Below are positions 7,945-16,220 of a stretch of DNA of 64,000 nt, in pieces; within the stretch, counting starts at the first letter, position 1, and each line of letters begins with the position of its first letter. The DNA is from Sphingomonas sp. LY29. Lineage in GTDB: Bacteria; Pseudomonadota; Alphaproteobacteria; Sphingomonadales; Sphingomonadaceae. Below the pieces are notes generated by a model. That model ran no database searches. It was given only the letters and a program-made list of their open reading frames with translations, and was not told the DNA's origin. The position numbers and the translations under genes were made by a program. The stretch covers positions 496,001 to 560,000 of the forward strand of contig NZ_CP141587.1 in assembly GCF_035593985.1 (NCBI RefSeq). Direction: 5' to 3'.

Positions 7945-8981
7945 GCTTGCACCGCCTGCTCCGCCAAGGTGAGCCGAGCCGCCGAACTTGCACGCTGCGA
8001 ACCGGTCGCTGCGACCTTGGCTAGGAGTTGTTGAGCTTCGGCACCTAAGCGAACGAGTGCTTCACCGGCACGAAACCTCACCCACCAATCGGGGTCGTCG
8101 AGCAAGTCCACCAGGGTGCTTTGTGTCTCTTGGAGTCCGATCCGACCGGCCGCTTCCGCCGCAGCGGTGCGAACCCACCATGTCGGCGCAGAGAGCCATT
8201 GGACGATCGCGGGAGAACCAGCGGGATGTTGGAAGGCGCCAAGCGATCGGAGGTAGCGAGGCAATTCCTCGCCATATGGATCGGCTTTGAGTGCCAGCTG
8301 AACGATGGATGGGACAAGGGAATAATCCCCAGAAGCTGACAAGGCCTCGATCGCTGCTGCCTTCACCTTAGGGGGGCTGATCTGGTCATCGATAAGAGAG
8401 CGGATCTCGGCCGGTGAAGACCGAGCGATCTCCTGAAAGAGCGCCACAATCAGCATCGACTGCTCGCGCATGCCGAGATCCAGAAGTTGGACGAGTGTCT
8501 GAGCCGGCGGAGCGCGGTCGGACGACGCCAAGGCGAGTGCCGCGGCGAGCCGCACACCATCATTTCGATCTTCAAGAGCGCGATGGAGCGCGTCCGTCGT
8601 GAACTCATCAGGAAAGTCGGCGAGTGTTTCAGCAGCCACTACGCGAGCACGGGTCGTCCCTTTCGCGAGAACTTTTCGGATGCTCTCGGCGACACCGAGG
8701 CGAGTGGCGGTCGCGATTAACTGCTGGCGCTCTTCCCCTCGGACAAGTTGGATCAGTTCGATCGAAAGGTCGCGCAGGATCGGCGATCGCTTGACTGAGG
8801 CATCGTGAATAACTTCGTCGCCGGCGTCGCCTAGGAGCAAGGGAAGTAGCGTCTTTCGTTGCTGCGATAAATCGTCCTGGCGGCGTTGCGAAACGAAGCG
8901 GCCAAGGATCAGCCCGATCATGATAAGTAGAGCAACGCCGGACAAAACCACTGACACCGCCCAGAGCGACAACAGGGTCAT
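7941..8981 (-). CDS. Membrane-anchored HEAT-repeat protein
   Basis: 346 residues with one N-terminal membrane helix (about 5-27) followed by a solenoid of repeated helix pairs containing the HEAT-like pattern AxxALxxLxxDxxxxVRxxAAxALA (for example DDPDWWVRFRAGEALVRLG near the C-terminus and DRNDGVRLAAALALAS centrally). HEAT solenoids are scaffolds for protein contacts; no catalytic residues are evident. It overlaps the YaiO-like gene before it and the GT2 synthase after it by 4 bases each, so I infer that it tethers the synthase to other parts of an export complex. The topology (soluble part in cytoplasm or periplasm) is uncertain. Confidence 0.8.
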   Translation of the reverse strand: MTLLSLWAVSVVLSGVALLIMIGLILGRFVSQRRQDDLSQQRKTLLPLLLGDAGDEVIHDASVKRSPILRDLSIELIQLVRGEERQQLIATATRLGVAESIRKVLAKGTTRARVVAAETLADFPDEFTTDALHRALEDRNDGVRLAAALALASSDRAPPAQTLVQLLDLGMREQSMLIVALFQEIARSSPAEIRSLIDDQISPPKVKAAAIEALSASGDYSLVPSIVQLALKADPYGEELPRYLRSLGAFQHPAGSPAIVQWLSAPTWWVRTAAAEAAGRIGLQETQSTLVDLLDDPDWWVRFRAGEALVRLGAEAQQLLAKVAATGSQRASSAARLTLAEQAVQA

Positions 8982-10078
8982 GGAAGGCGGACCGTTGTTC
9001 CCACGTTCAGCGTCAATCGGTCTCGACCAATCTCTGGCCTGTCCTCGGAGACAGATAGACGAATGCTGTTGCCGCGGCCGACATCCTGTGACGCGCCCAA
9101 AAACCAGGTCCGTGTGCGTGTCACAAAGCCTTGGTCGACATCCGGAGCGTTACTCAGTCCTAAGAAGACGCGACTCTTCTCTGACGGCATGACGTCAGCT
9201 CGCGCCAACCATCCATGACTCCATGAGCCGGACTGGGTAATATTGATTGATCGCGCCGTGAGCCACGCGCGACCGCCCACGAGGTATTGCTCTACGCCGG
9301 GCGAAATCGATGTGACGTTTGTCGTGATGTAGGATGCCCGCCTCATGTCGAGTGTCAGAACGGTCGGGGCGCGGCTTTCAATGACACGAACACGGCCGCC
9401 TCCCCCAATCTGCCATTTTGGCCGGAACAGGGCGTCGGGCGTAGCACCCGCAAAAACGTAGACACCCCTGCCCCGGTCGAGGGACTTGTCGAACCGAAGT
9501 TCGCCGTACGTGTCCGTTTCACCGAAGCGGCTCGCAAGCTCAACACGGCCGGCGACACGCGATCCGTCCGAAAGATTCTTCGCAACGTCGAGGTCTAATT
9601 GCTTCCAGTCCTCAGAGCCTTCGATAGCAGTGACCGAGGCATCGATACCCACAGACCAGCCACCGAGCGGACGTGCTCGTGCCAGTCTTCGACGCAAGCT
9701 ATTTGCTTCAACGTTTGAGCTGGGAACGGTGGATATTTCCCGGGCAGCACCGGCCATGTCGCCCCGACGCTCTGCGACCAATGCTAAGCCTACACGGGCA
9801 TCATCATATGCGGGGGCTAGTTGAAGGGCCTTGCGGAAGGCGACCTCAGCAACTTGGAGATTGTCCCCGGCCAGGAGGGCGTATCCATATTGAACTTGGG
9901 CATCGGCTGACCCCGGCTCGATGCGTACGGCTTCGGCGAGCAACTCGATCGCACGCTGGGTTTCCCCAGCTCTCCTTGCCGCCACTCCTTCTGCGTAAGG
10001 CGACTGCGGCGCCTGAGCAGCGGCGGGGGCCGCGAGAACCATCAGGCATGCCGACAGCCGAAAAGTGTTTTTGGTCAT
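8978..10078 (-). CDS. TPR plus outer-membrane beta-barrel protein (YaiO-like)
   Basis: 366 residues: signal peptide ending near AAAQA (residue 22), two to three TPR units at about 27-130 (AEAVRIEPGSADAQVQYGYA and AFRKALQLAPAYDDARVGLA), then a C-terminal region of alternating amphipathic strands from about 138 (GWSVGIDASVT) to the end, like the YaiO outer-membrane family. A TPR domain plus barrel is the arrangement of PgaA and of the AlgK/AlgE pair, which pass polysaccharide through the outer membrane. Linked to a GT2 synthase, this suggests the exit pore of an exopolysaccharide module. Overlaps of 4 bases on both sides indicate one operon. Confidence 0.82.
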   Translation of the reverse strand: MTKNTFRLSACLMVLAAPAAAQAPQSPYAEGVAARRAGETQRAIELLAEAVRIEPGSADAQVQYGYALLAGDNLQVAEVAFRKALQLAPAYDDARVGLALVAERRGDMAGAAREISTVPSSNVEANSLRRRLARARPLGGWSVGIDASVTAIEGSEDWKQLDLDVAKNLSDGSRVAGRVELASRFGETDTYGELRFDKSLDRGRGVYVFAGATPDALFRPKWQIGGGGRVRVIESRAPTVLTLDMRRASYITTNVTSISPGVEQYLVGGRAWLTARSINITQSGSWSHGWLARADVMPSEKSRVFLGLSNAPDVDQGFVTRTRTWFLGASQDVGRGNSIRLSVSEDRPEIGRDRLTLNVGTTVRLP

Positions 10079-10458
10079 TGCGATTTCGCCAGGAGGCGCG
10101 ACAGCCGCATCACCAATTCTTCCGGAATGAATGGCTTCACCAAATAGTCCGAAGCCCCGAGGGAAAGTGCCGTGAGGATGTCCTGCTCCTGTTTCCGGGC
10201 GGACAGAAATACGACGGGGACCGACTGCATGCCGTCCATGGCGCGGAATTGGCGAAGAACCTCATAGCCATCAACGAGCGGCATCATTGCGTCGAGGACT
10301 AATGCGTCGGGGGCCAAGGCTCGGATTTTCTCCAGAGCTTCTCGACCGTCCATCGCGGTGTCGACGGAGTAGCCCTTGGAGGTAAGGCGGTGCCGGAGGA
10401 GCTCAAGCAACAACTCGTCGTCATCACACGCTAGGATACGCAAACTCTGATTCGACAT
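10075..10458 (-). CDS. Receiver-domain response regulator heading the polysaccharide operon
   Basis: About 127 residues forming a single CheY-like receiver: acidic pocket ACDDDE, phospho-acceptor in LVLDAMMPLVDG, and active-site Lys in YLVKPF. No output domain. An in-frame GTG three codons upstream (10467) is an alternative start. As first gene of the operon with a beta-barrel, HEAT protein and GT2 synthase, it probably controls secretion by direct protein contact, and it is a candidate target for the Hpt protein encoded at 6245. Confidence 0.88.
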   Translation of the reverse strand: MSNQSLRILACDDDELLLELLRHRLTSKGYSVDTAMDGREALEKIRALAPDALVLDAMMPLVDGYEVLRQFRAMDGMQSVPVVFLSARKQEQDILTALSLGASDYLVKPFIPEELVMRLSRLLAKSQ

Positions 10459-10839
10459 ACCCAACACTACGCTATCCGAGGACGCTTGCGATAGCCCTCG
10501 GGCGCTTCAGGCGCCCCGCTTTACTGCTCGAGATATTTGATGAATTTCGCTTCTTGCTGGCTGTCGCAACTACCTCAAAAGCGAAGTCGGCGAACTCGTC
10601 CGCATCATGAGGATCGCGATGCAGGCAGATACCGGCTGGGGCAGCAGGAAATGAACCCCAGCCGATCTACCTTGCAAACCATAGGCACTCTCCGGGTTGC
10701 GGACAATTACTAACTTGGGTTGCATTGCAGTCACACCTTACGTCAAATTGCATATGCGTTCATCGAAATAGATTGAAAGGTGATTTGATGATGCCTAAGC
10801 GCCGCAGTCAGGGGCTTACTTACTGGAGTCACTAGTTTT
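10459..10839. other. Divergent intergenic region
   Basis: No gene seen. It must hold the promoters of the receiver operon (left) and the sugar-transferase gene (right). A GC-rich hairpin GGGCGC/GCGCCC at 10500-10516 has no strong T run. No confident promoter boxes were identified. Confidence 0.5.
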
Positions 10840-12324
10840 TTGACGCGCCTTTGTAAAAGCGCGCTGAGTTCGGAGTTTCGTGTGTTTTCGTCAAATGTTG
10901 CGTCGGCGCTCGATCAATCCGTGCGCGAGTTTGCACCCCATCATCGTCCGCTTGATCTCGAATTTCTGCGCTCACTCAAAGCACAGTTGGGGGCAGAATC
11001 TCGTGCGCGTCGGCGCCTAAAGCTCGTTGCCTTGGCAGTGCTGGTCGATGCCGTGATGATCGCTCTGTGCGGCACCGTTGCCCACATCCTGCTGTTGAGA
11101 GTGTCGGCTCAAAGCGCGGCGATCGCGACACTTGTTCTTAGCGGTTTTTACTTCCCCGTCGCCGTCGCGATACGCGCCTACTCCCGCAACGCCTTTGGCC
11201 GAGTACGGATCGCACTGCAGACGACCATGGCGGCAGTATTGTTCGCCATTCTCGCAGTCAGCATGGCAACCTTCCTGACGAAATCGTCCGAAGACTTCTC
11301 GCGCCTGTACTTTGTATTTCTCGCTGCGATGTCTGCGGTTGCTATTTCGGCTGCGCGCCTTGCTATGCGCGACACCTATCGCCGGATGTCGCTAGCAAGT
11401 AGTCCCGCTCGCCTGATGATCGTCGACGGCGAGATTGTTCGCGATCGGGAAGGCTACACCGTCGTCGACGCCGAGCGCGTCGGCCTTCGCCCGGCGATGA
11501 ATGAACCCGACATGCTTCATTCAATCGGGGACCTGGTCCATCATGTTGCCGAAGTTGCAGTCCTGGCGGTGCCGGCCCGACGTCGACAGTGGGTTCAAGC
11601 CCTTCAATGCTTTGGGCGCGAAGCTACCATCCTGATGCCCGAACTGGATATGATCGGTACGATCGGTGCAAAGGTGATCGACGGAGAGGTGGCGCTGGTT
11701 GCGACCCAGGGTGGAATGGACTGGCGCGCACGCCTGTTGAAACGCGCTTTCGATCTGACACTGGTGATCCTGACGCTGCCCATCTTGCTTCCGCTTCTCG
11801 GTATTGTCGTGCTGGCGATTAAGATCGATAGCCCGGGGCCGGTACTGTTCCGTCAGGTGCGGGTTGGCCGCAACAACCGGCACTTCGACATCTACAAGTT
11901 TCGCAGCATGCATACGAGCCTTTGCGACGCGAACGGCCAGCTTTCCACCCAGCGGCTAGACAAACGGGTCACGCGCGTCGGAAAGCTTATCCGTGCAACG
12001 AGCATCGACGAGCTGCCTCAGCTAATAAACGTGCTCAAGGGAGACATGAGCATCGTCGGCCCGCGGCCGCACGCGCTCGGCTCACTGGCCGGCGGCCGTC
12101 TTTTTTGGGAGATTGCTCCTGCCTACTGGCAGCGTCACGTCCTCAAGCCCGGCCTGACTGGCTTGGCCCAGGTTCGCGGTCATCGAGGCGCGACCGACCA
12201 CGAGCACGAGCTCGAAAATCGGCTTACTTCGGACCTCCAATATTGCGCCGAATGGAGCCTGTTCGGCGACATCGCCATCTTGTTTCGCACCGCAGGCGTT
12301 CTGGTTCATAGGCAAGCGTTCTAG
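10840..12324 (+). CDS. Polyprenyl-phosphate sugar-1-phosphate transferase (exopolysaccharide initiation)
   Basis: Transfers the first sugar-phosphate from a nucleotide sugar to undecaprenyl phosphate, starting repeat-unit assembly at the inner membrane. The N-terminal half has about four hydrophobic helices and a CoA-binding-like domain; the catalytic C-terminus begins at about residue 298 (LLKRAFDLTLVI) and contains the family motifs DSPGPVLFRQVRVG, FDIYKFRSM, TSIDELPQLINVLKGDMSIV and GPRPH. It resembles WcaJ and sphingan initiators such as GelB/SpsB. The frame opens with TTG at 10840; a GTG at 10882 with GGAG six bases upstream is an equally good start. It faces away from the IS remnants and the rest of the locus. 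Confidence 0.92.
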   Translation: MTRLCKSALSSEFRVFSSNVASALDQSVREFAPHHRPLDLEFLRSLKAQLGAESRARRRLKLVALAVLVDAVMIALCGTVAHILLLRVSAQSAAIATLVLSGFYFPVAVAIRAYSRNAFGRVRIALQTTMAAVLFAILAVSMATFLTKSSEDFSRLYFVFLAAMSAVAISAARLAMRDTYRRMSLASSPARLMIVDGEIVRDREGYTVVDAERVGLRPAMNEPDMLHSIGDLVHHVAEVAVLAVPARRRQWVQALQCFGREATILMPELDMIGTIGAKVIDGEVALVATQGGMDWRARLLKRAFDLTLVILTLPILLPLLGIVVLAIKIDSPGPVLFRQVRVGRNNRHFDIYKFRSMHTSLCDANGQLSTQRLDKRVTRVGKLIRATSIDELPQLINVLKGDMSIVGPRPHALGSLAGGRLFWEIAPAYWQRHVLKPGLTGLAQVRGHRGATDHEHELENRLTSDLQYCAEWSLFGDIAILFRTAGVLVHRQAF

Positions 12325-12539
12325 TTCCAAGCCCCGTTAAATAGATTTCAAGACGCCCGATCATAGTCGACGACTTGCGCCCTTTCCGAACCTCGAGAAA
12401 ACCGCACTTGAAAATGCGTGGTTGACGATATGCAGTCGAAGCAATGTGACGGCTCGAAAGTTGTCATGTTCTTCCGACGCCCATTCAAAAAACGCTTCCG
12501 ATAAAGGGGAGAATCCTGATGTGGAAATCGTAAGCGATT

Positions 12540-12672
12540 GCGACAGGTCGTGCGTTGCAAAGTGCTGGCGTAAATTGCGCCACGGCGCGCCCGAGCGCAT
12601 CACCCAGAAGAGACCGTTGAACACGCGCCATCGACAGCACTTCATCCTGACGCACGAGTGGAGGGCGACCTA
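12540..12672 (-). pseudogene. IS5-family transposase remnant, N-terminal part
   Basis: The minus-strand reading contains FNGLFWVMRSGAPWRNL, which matches the highly conserved N-terminal block of IS5-family DDE transposases (usually NGIxWVLRSGAPWRDLP). The preceding GRPP segment lies in another frame, so a frameshift is present, and after APWRNL the match decays. No intact transposase or terminal inverted repeats were found. Confidence 0.65.
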
Positions 12673-12760
12673 GAACGAGGAGGTCGATATCATCGTCTCG
12701 ATCGCTTCGGGGTGGTTTCGCCACCGAGATTGAGTCAAGTTTGATCATGGCGAAGACGAT

Positions 12761-12862
12761 TTAGGCTCGCCGGTGGTAGAGAGTGGCGATCCGGCCGAAG
12801 AGCTTCAGCTTCAGCTTGTTGACGAAGCACGCGACCAGATTGCGTTGCTTATAGAGCGTTGT
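12761..12862 (-). pseudogene. IS5-family transposase remnant, C-terminal part
   Basis: Minus-strand reading LYKQRNLVACFVNKLKLKL then GRIATLYHRR and a stop. This matches the C-terminal block of IS5-type transposases (YxxRNLVERxFNKLKxFRRIATRYDK), with the family Glu of the DDE triad region (NLVE) replaced by Ala. It lies upstream, in minus-strand order, of an N-terminal fragment, so the two pieces are not one simply truncated gene. Confidence 0.65.
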
Positions 12863-13105
12863 CGAAAATCACGGTCCAGTTGCGATCGGTCAGGACGGGA
12901 AGGTTAGATACCGCGCCCTATTGAAGAACCAAATAGGAGAAAGTGGAAATTGATCTTCAGAGAGTAGCTCACATGCATTCTGAAGGAGGCCTAGCCGGCA
13001 GTAGGGGCAGCCGAAGCAAAGGCGTAGGGGACTTCGATCGCGCCCACGTATTCAACGGTTTCGATGACCTGACGATTCGGACGAGAGCCCCCTGGACGAT
13101 CTGCC

Positions 13106-13624
13106 TCACGTTCGAAGCACCTTAGCCGGAGCACCCGCCACCGTCACACCTTTAGCTACATCTAAAGTCACCACCGAGTTGGCAGCGATAACTGCATCGT
13201 CGCCAATTACTATTGCCCCAACGATGATAGATCCCGGATATACGATCACATTCTCACCGATGCGCGGGTAACTCGGCTCGTGTAGCGCCCGTCGTCCAAT
13301 AGTGACATTCTGGTATATTACCGCGCCACGACTAATTTTCACCCCCTCCCCAATGACGATACCTGTGGGATGTGGGAAGTACACACCTGGAGCCAAGTCG
13401 GCTCGTTCAGATATGAAGCAGCCCGTCGTCCTCACTGATCGACGCCAGAGAAGCATGCCGAAGGCTCTTGACAGCCTACCACGCTTACGTAGCGCTACCG
13501 TCCATCTATGGAGTGTGAGTAGCCTAAAACCCGGCGACGCATACCAACTCTTCACTGCACTAAGAAGTCCTGGCGGACAGTAATTGTGTCGAAGATCAAT
13601 TCTCCATGCTGGCTCGATTCTCAT
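13106..13624 (-). CDS. Hexapeptide-repeat O-acetyltransferase (serine acetyltransferase-like)
   Basis: 172 residues whose C-terminal two thirds show left-handed beta-helix hexapeptide repeats (ERADLAPGVYFPHPTGIVIG, IGENVIVYPGSIIVGAIVIG, IAANSVVT), with the catalytic-site His in HPTGIVIGEGVKI as in CysE/EpsC-type enzymes. It probably moves an acetyl group from acetyl-CoA to a sugar hydroxyl of the polysaccharide or its lipid-linked unit. It carries a good GGAG ribosome site. It is downstream of the GT4 genes on the same strand and ends beside the IS remnants, so the locus may have been cut or rearranged here. Confidence 0.85.
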   Translation of the reverse strand: MRIEPAWRIDLRHNYCPPGLLSAVKSWYASPGFRLLTLHRWTVALRKRGRLSRAFGMLLWRRSVRTTGCFISERADLAPGVYFPHPTGIVIGEGVKISRGAVIYQNVTIGRRALHEPSYPRIGENVIVYPGSIIVGAIVIGDDAVIAANSVVTLDVAKGVTVAGAPAKVLRT

Positions 13625-13845
13625 TTTGGTACTCCTAACCGAGTCTCAGCACCATTTCCAGTTTCAAGCATGTCACCAAGATAGAGCGCGCGCGCCATTA
13701 TCTTGAATAGATTAGACTCTGCAGGAATGACGGTAAATGAAATGAAGAAAAGTAAATATTGACTAGCAAAAATCAAAGATATTTGTTCAATCAAATGGTC
13801 CTTAGGCGTCCGCCAAGGTCGTGGCGAGCGATAAGAACGGGGCAT
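13621..13845 (-). CDS. Doubtful 74-residue ORF before the acetyltransferase
   Basis: The stop overlaps the acetyltransferase start by 4 bases (ATGA), which would allow translational coupling. The sequence has one hydrophobic stretch (LIFASQYLLFFISFTVIPAE) flanked by charged ends and no recognisable family. The ribosome site is weak. It may be a decayed gene fragment. Confidence 0.25.
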   Translation of the reverse strand: MPRSYRSPRPWRTPKDHLIEQISLIFASQYLLFFISFTVIPAESNLFKIMARALYLGDMLETGNGAETRLGVPK

Positions 13846-13943
13846 AGTCCCGGTCCCAAGGCACCTGCCTCGCGCAAGTCACAGTCCCGTTCATTCGGAT
13901 GGCACACCGAATAACATACACTCGCAACGACCGCTGACAGAAA

Positions 13944-15131
13944 TTAAGCATTGAGAAGGCTCGCATACAGATCGTCGTATTTGCGAACTACAACGTCGGG
14001 TGTCGTCTCTTCGAGCAGTGGTCGGAACTGATCAATCGATGGCAATTCCCGCCTGCCGGCAGCTAGCCGCGCGGCCATCTTTGCGGCGAGATCGTCCGGG
14101 TCGCCCGGCTCAAACAGCCAGTCATCATTGTTTTGGCCAATAACGTCGGGCGTTCCGCCAGCGCGCGATCCGAGGACCGGCACGCCGTTGGCGTAGGCTT
14201 CAAGTGCTGTTCGCGGTAACGGCTCTGCCCATATGGAAGGAATTACGAGTACATCGATGCACTTAAGGAAAGACACAGGTTCAACGAACCCCAGAAACTC
14301 TACCGGTAAATCCTTTGCCGCCGCACGAAAGGGCTCCGTCTCCCGGCTTTGCTTACCCGCTATGAGCACACGGAATGGTGCCCCTGAAAGCAGCCGGGCC
14401 GCGTCGATCAGTGTGCGGACGCCTTTCTCCGCATTAATTCGACCCAGGTACCCGAAGGTGAATGGCCCCTCTCGAGGGGCGCGTTCGCTTCCGTGAGGCG
14501 GGAGTGAAACTCCCGAAACATTCCAGATCACACGCCGATTGTCAGGATGAAGGTGTGAGAATAGTCCGCGCTCAAGGTGAATTCTCAGCGTCTCGGCACT
14601 ATTAGCTGCTACTGCGGCGATCGCACGGTGTTGGCGATGCTTTCCCGCACTCACAATCTTGCACTTGGCTCCGCAGCCGCGACCATGGTGATACATGGCG
14701 CTGTCGGCGCACAGAAGGTCGTAGTCCCGCAGCGTGTGAACGAGGGGATAGCCGCGCTTTCTGGCCAACGTCCACAAGCCGGTGGAGACGTCCACCATCG
14801 AATGGCTGTGCACGAGATCGGGGCGCACAGTGTCGAGTATTTTACCGAACCAATGTCGCTGCGTGCGATTGAGCGGCAACGTAAGCTTGCGCCAGAAACG
14901 CTCAATCCCAGAATGGTTCGGCCACTCCTCGGCCCAGAAGCGCGTTCCATGCGGCATCCGAAACACCCGCACGCCATTGAGCACTTCTTCCTCGAAAGCA
15001 TTCGGAGTCGTGCAGGCGATTGCGACCTCGTGCCCGGCGGTCGCCTGCGCTTCGGCAAGCATCGACACCGAACGCTCGGCGCCGCCGAGTAGAAATGGCG
15101 GATACAGCATGTTGAGGTGAAGAATTTTCAT
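13944..15131 (-). CDS. Family-4 glycosyltransferase
   Basis: 395 residues with the GT-B fold layout of GT4 enzymes: N-terminal glycine-rich acceptor site (YPPFLLGGAERSV), HSHSMVDVSTG near the middle of the N-domain, FGYLGRINAEKGVRTLIDA starting the C-domain, and the nucleotide-sugar site PLPRTALEAYANGVPVLGSR with the paired acidic residues usual for retaining transfer. It adds a sugar to the growing lipid-linked repeat unit on the cytoplasmic side. Donor and linkage cannot be told. It follows another GT4 gene by 3 bases, so they are co-transcribed. Confidence 0.9.
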   Translation of the reverse strand: MKILHLNMLYPPFLLGGAERSVSMLAEAQATAGHEVAIACTTPNAFEEEVLNGVRVFRMPHGTRFWAEEWPNHSGIERFWRKLTLPLNRTQRHWFGKILDTVRPDLVHSHSMVDVSTGLWTLARKRGYPLVHTLRDYDLLCADSAMYHHGRGCGAKCKIVSAGKHRQHRAIAAVAANSAETLRIHLERGLFSHLHPDNRRVIWNVSGVSLPPHGSERAPREGPFTFGYLGRINAEKGVRTLIDAARLLSGAPFRVLIAGKQSRETEPFRAAAKDLPVEFLGFVEPVSFLKCIDVLVIPSIWAEPLPRTALEAYANGVPVLGSRAGGTPDVIGQNNDDWLFEPGDPDDLAAKMAARLAAGRRELPSIDQFRPLLEETTPDVVVRKYDDLYASLLNA

Positions 15132-15134
15132 GAA

Positions 15135-16220
15135 TCATGCTCTCGCTAGTTCGATGGCCGCATCGGCAATTTTCGCAGCGCTGCTCGCCCAGGAAGCGCC
15201 AGCAGCGCGGGCGCGTAGGCGATCAGTTTCGGCAAGGTCCAACGTCGACTCGAGCCTTTCGGTCATCAGCCGAGCTAGCCCGTCGGCGTCGTCTGGATCG
15301 AAGTAGCGCGCCTCGTCTCCACAGACCTCCTGCACGGGCGGTATCGCCGCGGCGAGCACCGGGCAGCCATTCGCCATTGCCTCGACGGGCGGAATGCCGA
15401 AGCCCTCGTAGCGGCTGGGAAACACGAGGGCATTGGCGTGCCGGTACAGAGCAGTGAGCGCATCATCGGACAGACGACCGGCGAGCACTACACCGTTGAT
15501 TGCCGACAGCCCGCTTGCCGCAAAGACGCGGTCGTTAATCGGCCCGACTACGACAAGCCGCGCGGCGCTGGAAGGTAGCTTGGCCCAGGCCGCGAGCGCC
15601 AGCGCAAGATTCTTGTTATGACTTGCGGTGCCTACGGTGAGCAAGAAGCGGCGATCGATCAGTCCTAGTCGCTCAATCACTCCCTCATCGGCGACGGCCC
15701 CGGCGAGATGCTCACTGCCGTTGCCGGCGACAAGAATGCGGTTCGGCGCCAACCGCAAGAATCGCGCGAGTTCGCATTGGGAAAAGCGAGAGACGGTTGC
15801 CAACTGCGCCGTGCGGGCAAGCAGCCGACCAAGGGCGCGGTGCAATGTGCGATAGCGGAAGCCGTAATTCTCTCCAAAGCGGAACACGGCAGCATCATGC
15901 ACGACGACCAGATGACGGCGATGTAAGACGGGGCCGGAGTTGGCGAGGCTAATTAACACATCATGGCGCGCGGCGCGCCCGAGATCAAACTGCTCCCAGC
16001 TGTGACCCTGCCGGCGGCCGACTCTTTCGACTGACATGGCGGAGAGAGGCAAATCCACGTGCGCACCGGCTGGAACTAGAATGCGCGGCCGGGGCAACAC
16101 CGGATTCGCGTGCAGTCTTCTATCCCAGGCGCGAAGAATTTCGCGGCCATATCGTTCGACGCCACTCACCGGACGCCCAAGGAAGCGTCCGTTGATCGCA
16201 ATACCGCGGATCGAGGACAT
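15135..16220 (-). CDS. Family-4 glycosyltransferase
   Basis: About 361 residues, GT4 type with the WsaF/mannosyltransferase-like layout. Clear motifs: AINGRFLGRPVSGVERYGRE at the N-terminus, LLTVGTASHNKNLALALAAW starting the C-domain, and the donor site PSRYEGFGIPPVEAMANGCP followed by EVCGDEARYFDPDD. I chose the third codon ATG (16220) because GGAGG lies seven bases upstream; the ATG then overlaps the stop codon of the preceding gene by one base. Part of the GT4-GT4-GT4-flippase operon. Confidence 0.9.
   Translation of the reverse strand: MSSIRGIAINGRFLGRPVSGVERYGREILRAWDRRLHANPVLPRPRILVPAGAHVDLPLSAMSVERVGRRQGHSWEQFDLGRAARHDVLISLANSGPVLHRRHLVVVHDAAVFRFGENYGFRYRTLHRALGRLLARTAQLATVSRFSQCELARFLRLAPNRILVAGNGSEHLAGAVADEGVIERLGLIDRRFLLTVGTASHNKNLALALAAWAKLPSSAARLVVVGPINDRVFAASGLSAINGVVLAGRLSDDALTALYRHANALVFPSRYEGFGIPPVEAMANGCPVLAAAIPPVQEVCGDEARYFDPDDADGLARLMTERLESTLDLAETDRLRARAAGASWASSAAKIADAAIELARA

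Larger units (their letters stand above)
12325..13105. other. Degenerate region with insertion-sequence remains
   Basis: About 780 bases without an intact gene, lying between the sugar transferase and the acetyltransferase. Two IS5-family transposase fragments are recognisable on the minus strand (listed separately). The remainder has only short frames without ribosome sites. Confidence 0.6.

Noticed and set aside
12943..13125. 60-codon plus-strand frame beside the IS remnants
   Set aside because: Overlaps the 3' end of the acetyltransferase gene on the other strand and shows no coding signature.
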